A stretch of DNA of 64,000 bases from Mycobacterium sp. 236(2023) (GTDB lineage Bacteria; Actinomycetota; Actinomycetes; Mycobacteriales; Mycobacteriaceae), in the NCBI RefSeq assembly GCF_029623955.1, contig NZ_JARSBP010000002.1, positions 1,116,001-1,180,000 of the forward strand, read 5' to 3'. The notes beneath the pieces were generated by a model. The model ran no database searches and was not told the DNA's origin. It was given only the letters and a program-made list of their open reading frames with translations. A program made the position numbers and the translations under genes. Positions 26,410 to 34,476 of the stretch are shown in pieces; position 1 is the stretch's first letter; each line of letters opens with the position of its first letter.

Positions 26410-26937
26410 CTAGGTCCCCAGGAGTCGGAATGACGCGTGCGAGGGGTCGTCGTCGCCCGGCGAGCCGGCGGGGGTGCCACGGGTGATCGGATGGCTGAGG
26501 TCCCGGGTGGAGGGGTCGTTGACGTGTGCCGTGTCGGTGACAATCGCGCGTTCGGCGATCTTCCATGTCCCGTCCCGCTTCTCGTAGCGGTCGAGGTATC
26601 TGCCACCGACGATGATGTCGACATCGCGGCCGTCGGCAATGAACGTGTGGGTCGCGATCGTGTAGATCTCGCCTTCGGCGGTGTCCCCGTCGATCGCGAA
26701 GTTGGTGGTCGTGACGTGGTGCTGCATCGACCGCAGGTAGGGGCGCGCCGCGGCGATCTGGTCGATGAAGTCCCCTGCCGATCCCGACGAGAAGCCGCCG
26801 TGAGAATCCGACGCGTCGTGGTGATAGAGGCTTCGCAACTCGTCGATGTGCCCACGGTCGACGGCCCGGCAGTAACGGTGCACCAGCCGGCGCAGCTCGT
26901 GTTCGTCGAGCATCTCCTGCATCAGCTCATCGGTCAT
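26410..26937 (-). CDS. SnoaL-like (NTF2-fold) protein
   Basis: A 175-residue protein of the SnoaL_4 group. The N-terminus LRRLVHRYCRAVDRGHIDELRSLYHHDA and the later YLDRYEKRDGTWKIAERAIV are family signatures, and a histidine/aspartate-lined pocket (HDASDSHGGF, HVTTTNFAIDG) is present. Members are dehydratases, isomerases, or binding proteins in the metabolism of aromatic and polyketide-like compounds. It is the last gene of the operon headed by the SDR at 29824 and lies 13 bases after the kinase-like gene. Confidence 0.82.
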   Translation of the reverse strand: MTDELMQEMLDEHELRRLVHRYCRAVDRGHIDELRSLYHHDASDSHGGFSSGSAGDFIDQIAAARPYLRSMQHHVTTTNFAIDGDTAEGEIYTIATHTFIADGRDVDIIVGGRYLDRYEKRDGTWKIAERAIVTDTAHVNDPSTRDLSHPITRGTPAGSPGDDDPSHASFRLLGT

Positions 26938-26950
26938 CGGTTCCCGCCTT

Positions 26951-27775
26951 TCAGTCCTGCACGGCCTTGGCGATCGCCACGTACCTGGTCAATTCGGTTG
27001 CACCATCGGATATTTCGCGGACGGCGCGGTGGACGACCCTGACCAGGGTCCATGCCCGGCCCAGATCCTCGTCGAGGCCGGCCGCATCGACCACTGTGTA
27101 GAAGCGGTGCCGGACGCCGTCCCGAACGTTGCCTGCGAGTTCGTCCCAGCGGTGCCACAGCATCGGCGCGAGCTCGAAGTGCCTGTCGCCGTTGACCGGC
27201 CGGGGAGAGATCGCCAGCCACGGTTGCCGAGCGGCGGCGAGGACATTGCCGTAGTGCAGGTCCCCGTGAAGGACGACGTCGCGGTCCTGAGGTTCGGCCA
27301 CAAGGTCGCGCGCCAGCGTCGACGCCTGGTCGACGAGCCGGTGCGGGATCGGTGCGCCCCGCGGCAGTTGGTCGAAGTCTCTGATCCACCGCTCGAGATG
27401 GGTGGTGAGAGAGTCCAATTGCGGCATCGCCGGCACATGCAGACGTCCGTAGAGTTCGGCGACCACTTCGCACGCATGATGATCCGGCAACGAGGCGAGA
27501 TCTGGCCCGTCGGCGCGTTCGAGGAGAAGCGCGTTGCGGTGCGGGTCCGCGCGAAGCAACCTGACCGCGCCGTGGCCAGCCCAGCGGCGCAGGACGAGGT
27601 GGGCATGTTCGGTGTCGGGTCGCGGTACGCCGAGCTTGAGGACGGCGGCGTCGCCGTCGCCCGTGCGCACCGGGACGACAACGGTTGCGGTGCCGTGCTG
27701 CGGCGCACCGTCAGCGCGCAGCGACCACGTGCCGAGTTGTTCGCGTACGAGGTCGGCCAGATCGGCAGGATTCAT
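26951..27775 (-). CDS. Aminoglycoside/hydroxyurea antibiotic kinase (APH6) homologue with altered metal site
   Basis: A 274-residue protein of the aminoglycoside/hydroxyurea phosphotransferase family (PF04655). The catalytic loop is intact: H170-G171-D172 ... N177 in LHGDLHYGNVL. The following DFG-equivalent, usually IDPK, here reads AISPRPVNGD with serine S190 (TCT) at the aspartate position. The upstream nucleotide-site lysine appears present in AAVLKLGV. Loss of the second metal-binding aspartate suggests weak or altered catalysis, though D182-type rescue cannot be ruled out. Its ATG directly follows the TAG of the monooxygenase gene. It is probably a catabolic or detoxifying kinase homologue rather than a true resistance gene. 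Confidence 0.75.
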   Translation of the reverse strand: MNPADLADLVREQLGTWSLRADGAPQHGTATVVVPVRTGDGDAAVLKLGVPRPDTEHAHLVLRRWAGHGAVRLLRADPHRNALLLERADGPDLASLPDHHACEVVAELYGRLHVPAMPQLDSLTTHLERWIRDFDQLPRGAPIPHRLVDQASTLARDLVAEPQDRDVVLHGDLHYGNVLAAARQPWLAISPRPVNGDRHFELAPMLWHRWDELAGNVRDGVRHRFYTVVDAAGLDEDLGRAWTLVRVVHRAVREISDGATELTRYVAIAKAVQD

Positions 27776-28942
27776 CTAGTTCGCGGCCGGCGCCTGCTTC
27801 GCCTGCTGTTCGGCGGCGTGCGATTCGATGGCTTTGCCGATGGCCTGGGCCGCCTGGTCGACGAAGGTGCGGCCGCTGCCGGTCACCCAGTCGCGGGAGG
27901 CGATGGGTCCGCCGAGTTGGCCCGTGAAATGCGGAATCACCTTCTCGGCGAACAGTTCGTAGCTGCGCAATTTTGCCGCCGGCGGCGCCCAGTCATGGTC
28001 GAAGAGCAGAAATGCGCCGAACCCGCCGTTACTCGCCTCGACGAGTTCTTCGATCTTGGCGATCGCGTCGTCGGGAGTCCCGATGACCGCGAAACCCGAT
28101 TGCCGGTTGTTCGCGATGATCTCCTCGGCCGTCTCACCCTGGACCGGTCCCGCCGGCAGGATGTTAGTGAAATAGTCGGAGAACTGGGCGATTCCGTATT
28201 CGACGTCGCGCTCGGCCTGCTCCCGCGTCTCGGCGAGATGCATGGGTCCGACGAGGCGCCACTTGGAGCGGTCCGCCACGTGACCGTGCTCCATCGCGAC
28301 CTCCTCCCACGTATTCCAGTGCTGGGCAAGAAGATCCATTCCCTGCTTGGCGGTGGCAGCGATCGAGAGCATGCCAATGCCGTGTTTTCCCGCGCCCCGA
28401 GGTCCGGTGGGGGAGAACGACGCCGCCACGGCCACGTCGAAGCACGGGTCGCTGTACGGCTTCAGCTGGAGACGCGCGTCCTGCAGCGTGAAGCCCTCGG
28501 TGTGCATCGTGACGATCTCGCCGCGAAGTAGCCGCACGATGGCGTCGAGGCTCTGCTCCATCCGCGGGCGCTGCTCGTCGGCGGGGATGCCGAGCATGTG
28601 GGCGTCGGACGTGAGTTGTCCGGGGCCGCAGCCCAGCATCACCCGTCCGCGGGTTAGGTGGTCGAGCAGCACCATGCGATCCGCGAGCATCAACGGGTTG
28701 TGGTACGGCAGCGAGCTGACGCCGGTGCCGAGCCTGATGTGTTTGGTGCGTTCTGCCGCGATACCGATGAACACCTCGGGTGAGGCGATGATCTCGAAGC
28801 CGGCCGAGTGGTGCTCCCCGACCCACGCTTCTGCGAACCCGAGGCGGTCCATCGCGACGATCAGGTCGAGATCCCGTTCCAGGGCCAGGGTCGGGTTCTG
28901 GCCCGTCGGGTGGAACGGGGCCATGAAATTTCCGAAGCGCAT
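27776..28942 (-). CDS. LLM class flavin-dependent monooxygenase (limonene monooxygenase-like)
   Basis: A 388-residue luciferase-like monooxygenase. The N-terminus MRFGNFMAPFHPTGQNPTLALE, WVGEHHSAGFEIIASPEVFI, and RVMLGCGPGQLTSDAHMLGI match the limonene/alkanal-type family. These enzymes use reduced flavin and oxygen to hydroxylate or Baeyer-Villiger oxidise terpenes and similar compounds. The stop TAG abuts the ATG of the kinase homologue with no gap. It is second gene after the SDR under a TetR regulator, pointing to an inducible pathway for a hydrophobic compound. Confidence 0.87.
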   Translation of the reverse strand: MRFGNFMAPFHPTGQNPTLALERDLDLIVAMDRLGFAEAWVGEHHSAGFEIIASPEVFIGIAAERTKHIRLGTGVSSLPYHNPLMLADRMVLLDHLTRGRVMLGCGPGQLTSDAHMLGIPADEQRPRMEQSLDAIVRLLRGEIVTMHTEGFTLQDARLQLKPYSDPCFDVAVAASFSPTGPRGAGKHGIGMLSIAATAKQGMDLLAQHWNTWEEVAMEHGHVADRSKWRLVGPMHLAETREQAERDVEYGIAQFSDYFTNILPAGPVQGETAEEIIANNRQSGFAVIGTPDDAIAKIEELVEASNGGFGAFLLFDHDWAPPAAKLRSYELFAEKVIPHFTGQLGGPIASRDWVTGSGRTFVDQAAQAIGKAIESHAAEQQAKQAPAAN

Positions 28943-29824
28943 CTAGCCAAAGTAGTGCGCATGCTCCAGGTCGGTCAGCAGATTGGGGTGCACCGGCGTC
29001 CAGTCGAAGCGCGCTCTGGTCACCGCGCTCGACGCAGGAATGTCCATCCCGAACACCGCTCCGACGAAGCCGTCGCGCTCGATCGCCGCTTCGGGGGTCG
29101 TGGGTTCGACGGGGACGCCGAGCCCCTTTCCGATGGCCTCCGCGATGTCGCGCACGGCGATCGCCTCCTCGGCGACGCCGTGAAGGACGGTGCCCGCAGG
29201 GGCGTGCTCCGCAGCGATCCGGAACAGTGCCGCGGCGTCCCACCGGTGTACCGCCGGCCAGCGGTTGGACCCGTCGCCGGGGTAGGTCGAGACGCCCGCG
29301 GTGCGGGCGCCGGCGATGAGCGTCGGGACGAAGCCGTGGTCGCCCTCCCCGTGCACGGTGGGTGCCAGCCGCACCGCCGAGGCGCGCACGCCGCGGTCGG
29401 CCCACGCGAACACAGAAGGTTCCGAACCTCTAGGGGAGTCCGCGGCGACGACGTCGGCTTCGGTCAGAAGCCTGCCTTGGCCCAGTCCGGCCATCCCGGA
29501 GGCGACGACGAGCCCGCGGTCCGATCCGGCCAGCGCCTCTCCGAGCGCCGTGATCGCCTGCCGGTCGAGCCGGCCTGCGGCGGCGTAGTCGGCGAAATCG
29601 TGGTGATACGCCAGATGGATGACGGCGTCGGCGGCCGCGGCGCCGGACGCAAGGCTCTCGAGGTCGTCGAGACCTCCGCGCAACACCTCCGCGCCGGCGT
29701 CGGCGACCCGCTGTGCGGCTGATTCCGACCGCGCGAGCCCGACGACGTGATGTCCGTGGGCGAGGAGGTCGGCGACAACCGCCGACCCGACGAATCCGGA
29801 TGCTCCTGTGACGAAAACCTTCAT
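28943..29824 (-). CDS. Atypical extended SDR (epimerase/dehydratase-like)
   Basis: A 293-residue Rossmann protein with VTGASGFVGSAVV at residues 5-17, VIHLAYHH, NRWPAVHRWDAA and PASSAVTRARFDW. The order fits an atypical extended-SDR family that lacks a YxxxK pair; none is seen here. It may reduce a carbonyl with NADPH or bind a substrate without classical catalysis. First gene of the leftward operon 29824-26410, separated from the divergent TetR gene by 78 bases that hold two palindromes. The next gene starts on the base after its TAG. Confidence 0.8.
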   Translation of the reverse strand: MKVFVTGASGFVGSAVVADLLAHGHHVVGLARSESAAQRVADAGAEVLRGGLDDLESLASGAAAADAVIHLAYHHDFADYAAAGRLDRQAITALGEALAGSDRGLVVASGMAGLGQGRLLTEADVVAADSPRGSEPSVFAWADRGVRASAVRLAPTVHGEGDHGFVPTLIAGARTAGVSTYPGDGSNRWPAVHRWDAAALFRIAAEHAPAGTVLHGVAEEAIAVRDIAEAIGKGLGVPVEPTTPEAAIERDGFVGAVFGMDIPASSAVTRARFDWTPVHPNLLTDLEHAHYFG

Positions 29825-29834
29825 GGCAACTCCT

Positions 29835-29884
29835 CGATGTCAGTGACTGTCATCGGGTCCCAACGCGATGTCAGCCGCTGACAT
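29835..29884. promoter_or_regulatory. Twin TetR-type operators
   Basis: Two related palindromes lie between the divergent tetR and SDR genes. Site 1 (29835-29855) has 9-bp arms CGATGTCAG and CTGTCATCG with one mismatch around TGA. Site 2 (29868-29884) has perfect 7-bp arms ATGTCAG and CTGACAT around CCG. The left arms are identical and are 31 bp apart, about three helical turns. This is the arrangement expected for cooperative binding by the adjacent TetR protein. Confidence 0.7.
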
Positions 29885-29902
29885 TCCCTCTACCATCGAC
29901 GG

Positions 29903-30472
29903 ATGAGCCGCTGGCAGCCGAACGCGCGTGAGCGTCTGGAGAACGCCGCGCTTGAGCTCTACACCGAACGGGGTTTCGACCAGACCACCGTCAACGACAT
30001 CGCCCAGCGCGCGGGCCTGACCGAGCGGACGTTCTTCCGGCACTTCGCCGACAAGCGTGAGGTGTTGTTCTCGGGCCAGGAGATGTTGATCGACACGGTC
30101 ACCGACGCCGTCACCTCGCACCCGGCATCTGCCACCGCATTCGACGCCGTGGCAGCGGGCCTGGCGGCATTTGCGCCGTATCTCGACGCGCGCGGCGATC
30201 GGGCACGACAGCGGCAGCGAGTCATCGACGCCAATCTCAGCCTGCAGGAACGCGAATTGGGCAAGCTCGCGACGTTGGCCGACGCCATGGCCCGGGCGCT
30301 GCGGGGCAGAGGTGTCGCCCCCGAACCGGCACAGATGGCTGCCGAAGCCGGTCTCGCCGTGTTCAAGGTCGCGTTCGCGCGATGGGCCGCCGACCGCACC
30401 GCCCGGGATTACGGCACGGTCCTCGACGACGCGATCGCCGACTTCAAAGCGCTTGCCGGGAGCCCAGGCTAG
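29903..30472 (+). CDS. TetR-family regulator
   Basis: A 189-residue TetR-type repressor. The helix-turn-helix (ALELYTERGFDQTTVNDIAQRAGLTERTFFRHFADKREVLF) is textbook. The C-terminal ligand domain is mostly helical (ADAMARALRGRGVAPEPAQMAAEAG). It is divergent from the SDR-monooxygenase operon, and twin palindromes lie between the two start codons, so it very probably represses both transcripts until an unknown hydrophobic ligand binds. Confidence 0.9.
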   Translation: MSRWQPNARERLENAALELYTERGFDQTTVNDIAQRAGLTERTFFRHFADKREVLFSGQEMLIDTVTDAVTSHPASATAFDAVAAGLAAFAPYLDARGDRARQRQRVIDANLSLQERELGKLATLADAMARALRGRGVAPEPAQMAAEAGLAVFKVAFARWAADRTARDYGTVLDDAIADFKALAGSPG

Positions 30473-30538
30473 ACCGGCGCCTCTGGCCCTCGCGAAGTCC
30501 CCATGTATCGAACGTCTGCGGTGGGGTAAAACGCGGAC

Positions 30539-31879
30539 ATGTCATCCGAGACGACCGAGGCGGGCAACGCCCCGACGAAGCTCGCGCGCAAGATCACCGG
30601 GCCGCTGTTGTTCCTGTTCATTCTCGGCGACGTCCTGGGCGCCGGTGTCTACGCGCTGATGGGCGAATTGTCGGCGGAGGTCGGCGGCGTGCTGTGGGCG
30701 CCGCTGGCGGTCGCGCTATTGCTGGCGCTGCTCACGGCGGGTTCGTACGCGGAACTGGTGACGAAGTATCCGCGCGCCGGCGGTGCGTCGGTGTTCGCCG
30801 AGCGGGCCTTCGGAAAGCCGTTGATCTCGTTCCTGGTGGGGTTCAGCATGCTCGCCGCCGGCGTGACGAGTGCCGCGGGACTGGCCGTGGCGTTCTCGGG
30901 CGACTACCTCGCGACGTTCATCGACGTCCCCGTCACCGTGGCGGCCCTCGTGTTCCTGGTGCTGGTGGCATGCCTGAACGCACGCGGCATCAGCGAATCG
31001 CTGAAGTCGAACGTCGTCATGACGGTCATCGAGCTCTCCGGCCTCGTTCTGGTGATCGCGGTGGTCGCGCTGATGGTGGGTCGGGGCGACGGGGATGTCG
31101 CACGGGTCGGTCAGTTCCCCGACGGAGCCAACCCCGGGCTCGCAATTCTCGGTGGCGCCATCCTGGCGTACTACTCCTTCGTCGGCTTCGAGACGTCTGC
31201 GAACGTCGTCGAAGAGATCACCGACCCCAGCCGCGTCTACCCGCGCGCGCTGTTCTCGGCGCTGCTCACCGCAGGCGTCGTCTACGTGCTGGTGGGCCTC
31301 GCGAGCGCGATCGCACTACCGCCGGAAGAGCTTTCGCAGTCGTCGGGGCCGCTGCTCGATGTCGTCGCGGCGTCGGGGGTGGCGGTACCCGACTGGCTGT
31401 TCAGCCTGATCGCGCTGATCGCGGTGGCCAACGGGGCCTTGCTGACGATGATCATGTCAAGCCGGCTGACATTCGGCATGTCCGAACAAAGCCTGCTGCC
31501 AAGTGTTTTCGCGCGGGTGCTACCGAACCGGCGCACCCCGTGGGTGGCGATCGTCGCGACGACGGTGGTCGCGATGCTGCTCACGCTGATCGGCGATCTC
31601 TCGACGCTGGCCGAGACGGTGGTGCTGCTCCTGTTGTTCGTGTTCCTGTCGGCGAATGTGTCGGTTCTCGTGCTGCGCCGCGACCGCGTCGACCACGACC
31701 ACTTCCGGGTGTGGACGTTCGTGCCGGTTCTCGGCATCGGCTCTTGCCTGCTGCTGCTGACCCAGCAGAGCGCGACAGTGTGGCTGCTCGGCGCTGCCCT
31801 CCTGGCGGTCGGCGTGGTGCTCTATTTCGTCGCCAGGAAGGCGGGCGCTGAAACAGGCGAACCCAGCAGGTCCGCATAG
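30539..31879 (+). CDS. APC-family amino-acid permease
   Basis: A 446-residue integral membrane protein with about 12 hydrophobic segments. The first contains the unwound-helix motif FILGDVLGAGVYALMG. Others include SFVGFETSANVVEEITDP, where a glutamate-rich loop follows the sixth segment, as in cationic or amine permeases. It is an APC-superfamily uptake or exchange carrier for amino acids or amines; substrate not predictable. Its last 58 bases overlap the convergent esterase gene. Confidence 0.87.
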   Translation: MSSETTEAGNAPTKLARKITGPLLFLFILGDVLGAGVYALMGELSAEVGGVLWAPLAVALLLALLTAGSYAELVTKYPRAGGASVFAERAFGKPLISFLVGFSMLAAGVTSAAGLAVAFSGDYLATFIDVPVTVAALVFLVLVACLNARGISESLKSNVVMTVIELSGLVLVIAVVALMVGRGDGDVARVGQFPDGANPGLAILGGAILAYYSFVGFETSANVVEEITDPSRVYPRALFSALLTAGVVYVLVGLASAIALPPEELSQSSGPLLDVVAASGVAVPDWLFSLIALIAVANGALLTMIMSSRLTFGMSEQSLLPSVFARVLPNRRTPWVAIVATTVVAMLLTLIGDLSTLAETVVLLLLFVFLSANVSVLVLRRDRVDHDHFRVWTFVPVLGIGSCLLLLTQQSATVWLLGAALLAVGVVLYFVARKAGAETGEPSRSA

Positions 31880-33327
31880 ACATTGGGCCGTTCGGCTCGG
31901 GCGTCGGGCAGGAACGGGAAGATGTACCAATCGTGGATCAACCCGGCGCGGAGGCGGAAGGTGACATCCGGAATGCCCTCGGCGAGAACGCGATCGCGCA
32001 ATCGAAGTGTGTCGACGGTGAGTAGGTCGCGCGACGAGCTGTAGACGTAGGTCGGCGGCAGTCCATCCAGGGATCCGAACAGCGGGCTGGCCATCGGATC
32101 CGCGGTGCCGGCCGGCCCGGCCCACTGCGCGCCCGGCCTCGCGAGGTTGGGGATGTCCAGCAGCGGGTCCTTGATCTCTTCGCTGCGCGGATCGCTCATC
32201 GACACGTCGAGCCACGGCGCCAGCAGCACCAGCCTCGACGGCTGTCGCGAATTGCGCCGCGCGACTTCCTGGAGCGCGGCCAGTGCCAACCCGCCGCCGG
32301 CCGAATCGCCCAGCACGCTGACGTTTTCGGCACCGTGCTCGTCGATCATCGTCGTGATGAAATTCGCGGTGCGAGGCACCTCGGTGGCGGCGGTGCCTTT
32401 GGGTGCCAGCTCGTAGAGCGGCACGACCACTGTGGCGCCGGTGTCACGGGCCATGACTGCGTACGTCGACCATTGGAAGACGTTGACCTGGCCTTCGTAG
32501 GAGCCGCCGTGCAGCGCGACGACGACCTTGTCGGTCTTGTTCTCGCGCGGGGCGAGAGACCAGACCTTCATTCCCTCGAATTCGGTGCGCTCGACGTCGA
32601 GTCCCGGTCGTACGAAGAATGGCGGTACGCCGTCGGTGAAGATCGGGATCTTCAGGCTGGTGTACCGCAGTAGTCCGCCGAGCGGCTTGAACACCACCTT
32701 GAGCACATTCAGGCCAGCGGTGACGACGTTGTGGAACCACGACGGTTCGCCCGTGTACAGCGACTCCCACTCGGGTCCGTCCTCGAGGAGTTCGGACGTC
32801 GATTCCGTCTGTGCCGCCACTGGTTCGACGACATGCCCGGTTCCCGCCTGTGATGTCGGCGCCGCGTCGGCGCTATCGGCGGCATCCTCGGCATCGTCAC
32901 TGCGGCGGGCTGTGCCGAGCAGTGACCAGACTGCCGGGCCGGCCGCAGGAGGCTCAGTGTCCTTCGTCGTGACGGTGTCGCCGGTGGGTTCGTCGTCATC
33001 GCCGATGGCGATTCGGGTCTTCGTGGTGTGCTGTTCGGTGTCCTCCGCGGCGTCGTCACCGTCGTCGGTGGCGCGGCCGCCGGCGTCGGCAGCCTGCTCG
33101 GTGCGTTCGCTTCGCTTCGTGGCGTGACCTTCTCGCGAAGACGGCGACGCGGTTTCGGCGGACCCGCTGTCCTTCGACGTCTCGGAAGCCGCTGACGATG
33201 CTGTCGTTCCGTCCTCGGCGGCCCACGCCGGCGCGGCGACGCTACAGGCGATCACGGTTCCCGCCCCGACCGCGGCGGCGAGCCCTCCGAGCCGTGCGGC
33301 CAAGGCCATGTTCCGGTCAGACGCCAT
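31822..33327 (-). CDS. Exported HSL-type esterase/lipase with acidic Ser/Thr-rich linker
   Basis: 501 residues. A signal peptide (LAARLGGLAAAVGAGTVIACSVAAPAWA) precedes about 120 residues rich in Ser, Thr, Glu, Asp and Ala (ETSKDSGSAETASPSSREG and similar). The catalytic domain has the oxyanion motif LHGGSYEG, nucleophile S342 in LGDSAGG, an acidic residue in SSRDLLTVDT, and a histidine in LIHDWYIFP. This matches hormone-sensitive-lipase type esterases. ATG 33327 has a GTGGAGGCG ribosome-binding site. The linker may carry it through the cell wall or be glycosylated. An IdeR-like sequence lies 81 bases upstream. Confidence 0.85.
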   Translation of the reverse strand: MASDRNMALAARLGGLAAAVGAGTVIACSVAAPAWAAEDGTTASSAASETSKDSGSAETASPSSREGHATKRSERTEQAADAGGRATDDGDDAAEDTEQHTTKTRIAIGDDDEPTGDTVTTKDTEPPAAGPAVWSLLGTARRSDDAEDAADSADAAPTSQAGTGHVVEPVAAQTESTSELLEDGPEWESLYTGEPSWFHNVVTAGLNVLKVVFKPLGGLLRYTSLKIPIFTDGVPPFFVRPGLDVERTEFEGMKVWSLAPRENKTDKVVVALHGGSYEGQVNVFQWSTYAVMARDTGATVVVPLYELAPKGTAATEVPRTANFITTMIDEHGAENVSVLGDSAGGGLALAALQEVARRNSRQPSRLVLLAPWLDVSMSDPRSEEIKDPLLDIPNLARPGAQWAGPAGTADPMASPLFGSLDGLPPTYVYSSSRDLLTVDTLRLRDRVLAEGIPDVTFRLRAGLIHDWYIFPFLPDARAERPNVYADLLGSPVSAPAFLATK

Positions 33328-33407
33328 GTGTCGCCTCCACTTTGAGGATCCTCGACGTGCGCTATATGCACAGCCGTCGCCGGCCTTGTCGTCGAATCCG
33401 CCGCAGT

Positions 33408-33426
33408 TCCGGTAAGGCTTACCGTA
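33408..33426. promoter_or_regulatory. IdeR-box-like palindrome upstream of the exported esterase
   Basis: A 15-bp palindrome, CGGTAA and TTACCG around GGC (33410-33424), sits in a 19-base window that matches the mycobacterial iron-box consensus TTAGGTTAGGCTAACCTAA at 13 of 19 positions, including the AGGCT core. On the minus strand a TATAGC hexamer between this site and the ATG could be a -10 box. The site is seen directly; iron control is inference. Confidence 0.4.
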
Positions 33427-33515
33427 GGTCAGCGCACCCCGTCGGGGCAATGGTGGTCTGTCCGCGAACCTGGTTGACGCCGTCGTGAATTCGCTGAAGC
33501 GCCGCGCGGATCCGC

Positions 33516-34370
33516 CTACCGCTTGGTGGCCGTCACCAGCAAGTACTCGGCTTCGTAACGGGTCATGCCAAGCTCGGCGGCTCGGTTCCAGTCCTCGAGG
33601 AACGTGAGGAATTCGCGATCGAGTGCGGCGGTGCGCTCGGTGTCGCCGGCGTTGAACCGGTATGTCGCGATGGTCGGGCCGTAGTTCGTCTTCCAGTACT
33701 CGCGGAACTCCAGGGGTGTCGCACAGCGATCGAACACGACCGTCTGGCGCTGCATCGTCAGGTCGGAGACGTTGGCGCCGAACAGTGTTCGGACATGGTC
33801 TTCGCTGCCCCACAGCGGTGCCGGGCCGGCGCCGGGTGGCGGCGGGGGAGCGTAGGGCTTCATCGTCGTGAAGAGGTGGCCGATGAATCCCTCGGGCGTC
33901 CAGTTGATCATCCCGATCGTGCCACCCGGCCTGGTGACTCGGACGATCTCGTCGGCGGCTACCTGATGGTGCGGGGCGAACATTGCGCCGACGCACGACA
34001 TCACCACGTCGAACTCGTTGTCGGCGAACGGCATTGACTCGACGTCGGCCTCCACCCATTCCAGGTCCGCACCTCGCTGGGCGGCCTGGCTCCGTCCGGC
34101 GTCGAACAGTTCGGGCGTCAGGTCGCTCGCGACGACGGTGGCTCCGGCGAGGGCGGCCGGGATGGCCGCATTCCCGGCTCCGGCCGCGACGTCGAGGACG
34201 CGCTGTCCGGACCCGATTCCGCAGGCCTCGACGAGACGCGGTCCCAGAGCAGGGATGAGTTCAGTCGCGACGGCCTCGTAGTGGCCCGACGCCCACAGGG
34301 CGCGGTGCTTGGCCTTGAGTTGGCGGTCGGCCTCCGCGTCACTCAGGACGCCGGTGTCCGCAGTGGTCAT
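33516..34370 (-). CDS. Class I SAM-dependent methyltransferase
   Basis: A 284-residue methyltransferase of the UbiE/Methyltransf_25 type. Motif I is VLDVAAGAGNAAI, followed by the acidic motif II ASDLTPEL, VEADVESMPFADNEFDVVMS, and a post-III VRVTRPGGTIGMINW. These bind S-adenosylmethionine. The substrate cannot be read. ATG 34370 has a GAGGATCGAC ribosome-binding sequence; a longer frame begins at 34433 without one. It follows the LuxR/ATPase regulator gene by 106 bases on the same strand and may be its partner or target. Confidence 0.85.
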   Translation of the reverse strand: MTTADTGVLSDAEADRQLKAKHRALWASGHYEAVATELIPALGPRLVEACGIGSGQRVLDVAAGAGNAAIPAALAGATVVASDLTPELFDAGRSQAAQRGADLEWVEADVESMPFADNEFDVVMSCVGAMFAPHHQVAADEIVRVTRPGGTIGMINWTPEGFIGHLFTTMKPYAPPPPPGAGPAPLWGSEDHVRTLFGANVSDLTMQRQTVVFDRCATPLEFREYWKTNYGPTIATYRFNAGDTERTAALDREFLTFLEDWNRAAELGMTRYEAEYLLVTATKR

Positions 34371-34476
34371 GTCGATCCTCGAATCTGTCGATGGTGTTGC
34401 GAGAAGGATCGTCGACCGCAGGTGCAGCGCCATCGGGAGCGGTTACCTATTTTGACGGGCACGGCCCGCCTCCGGC

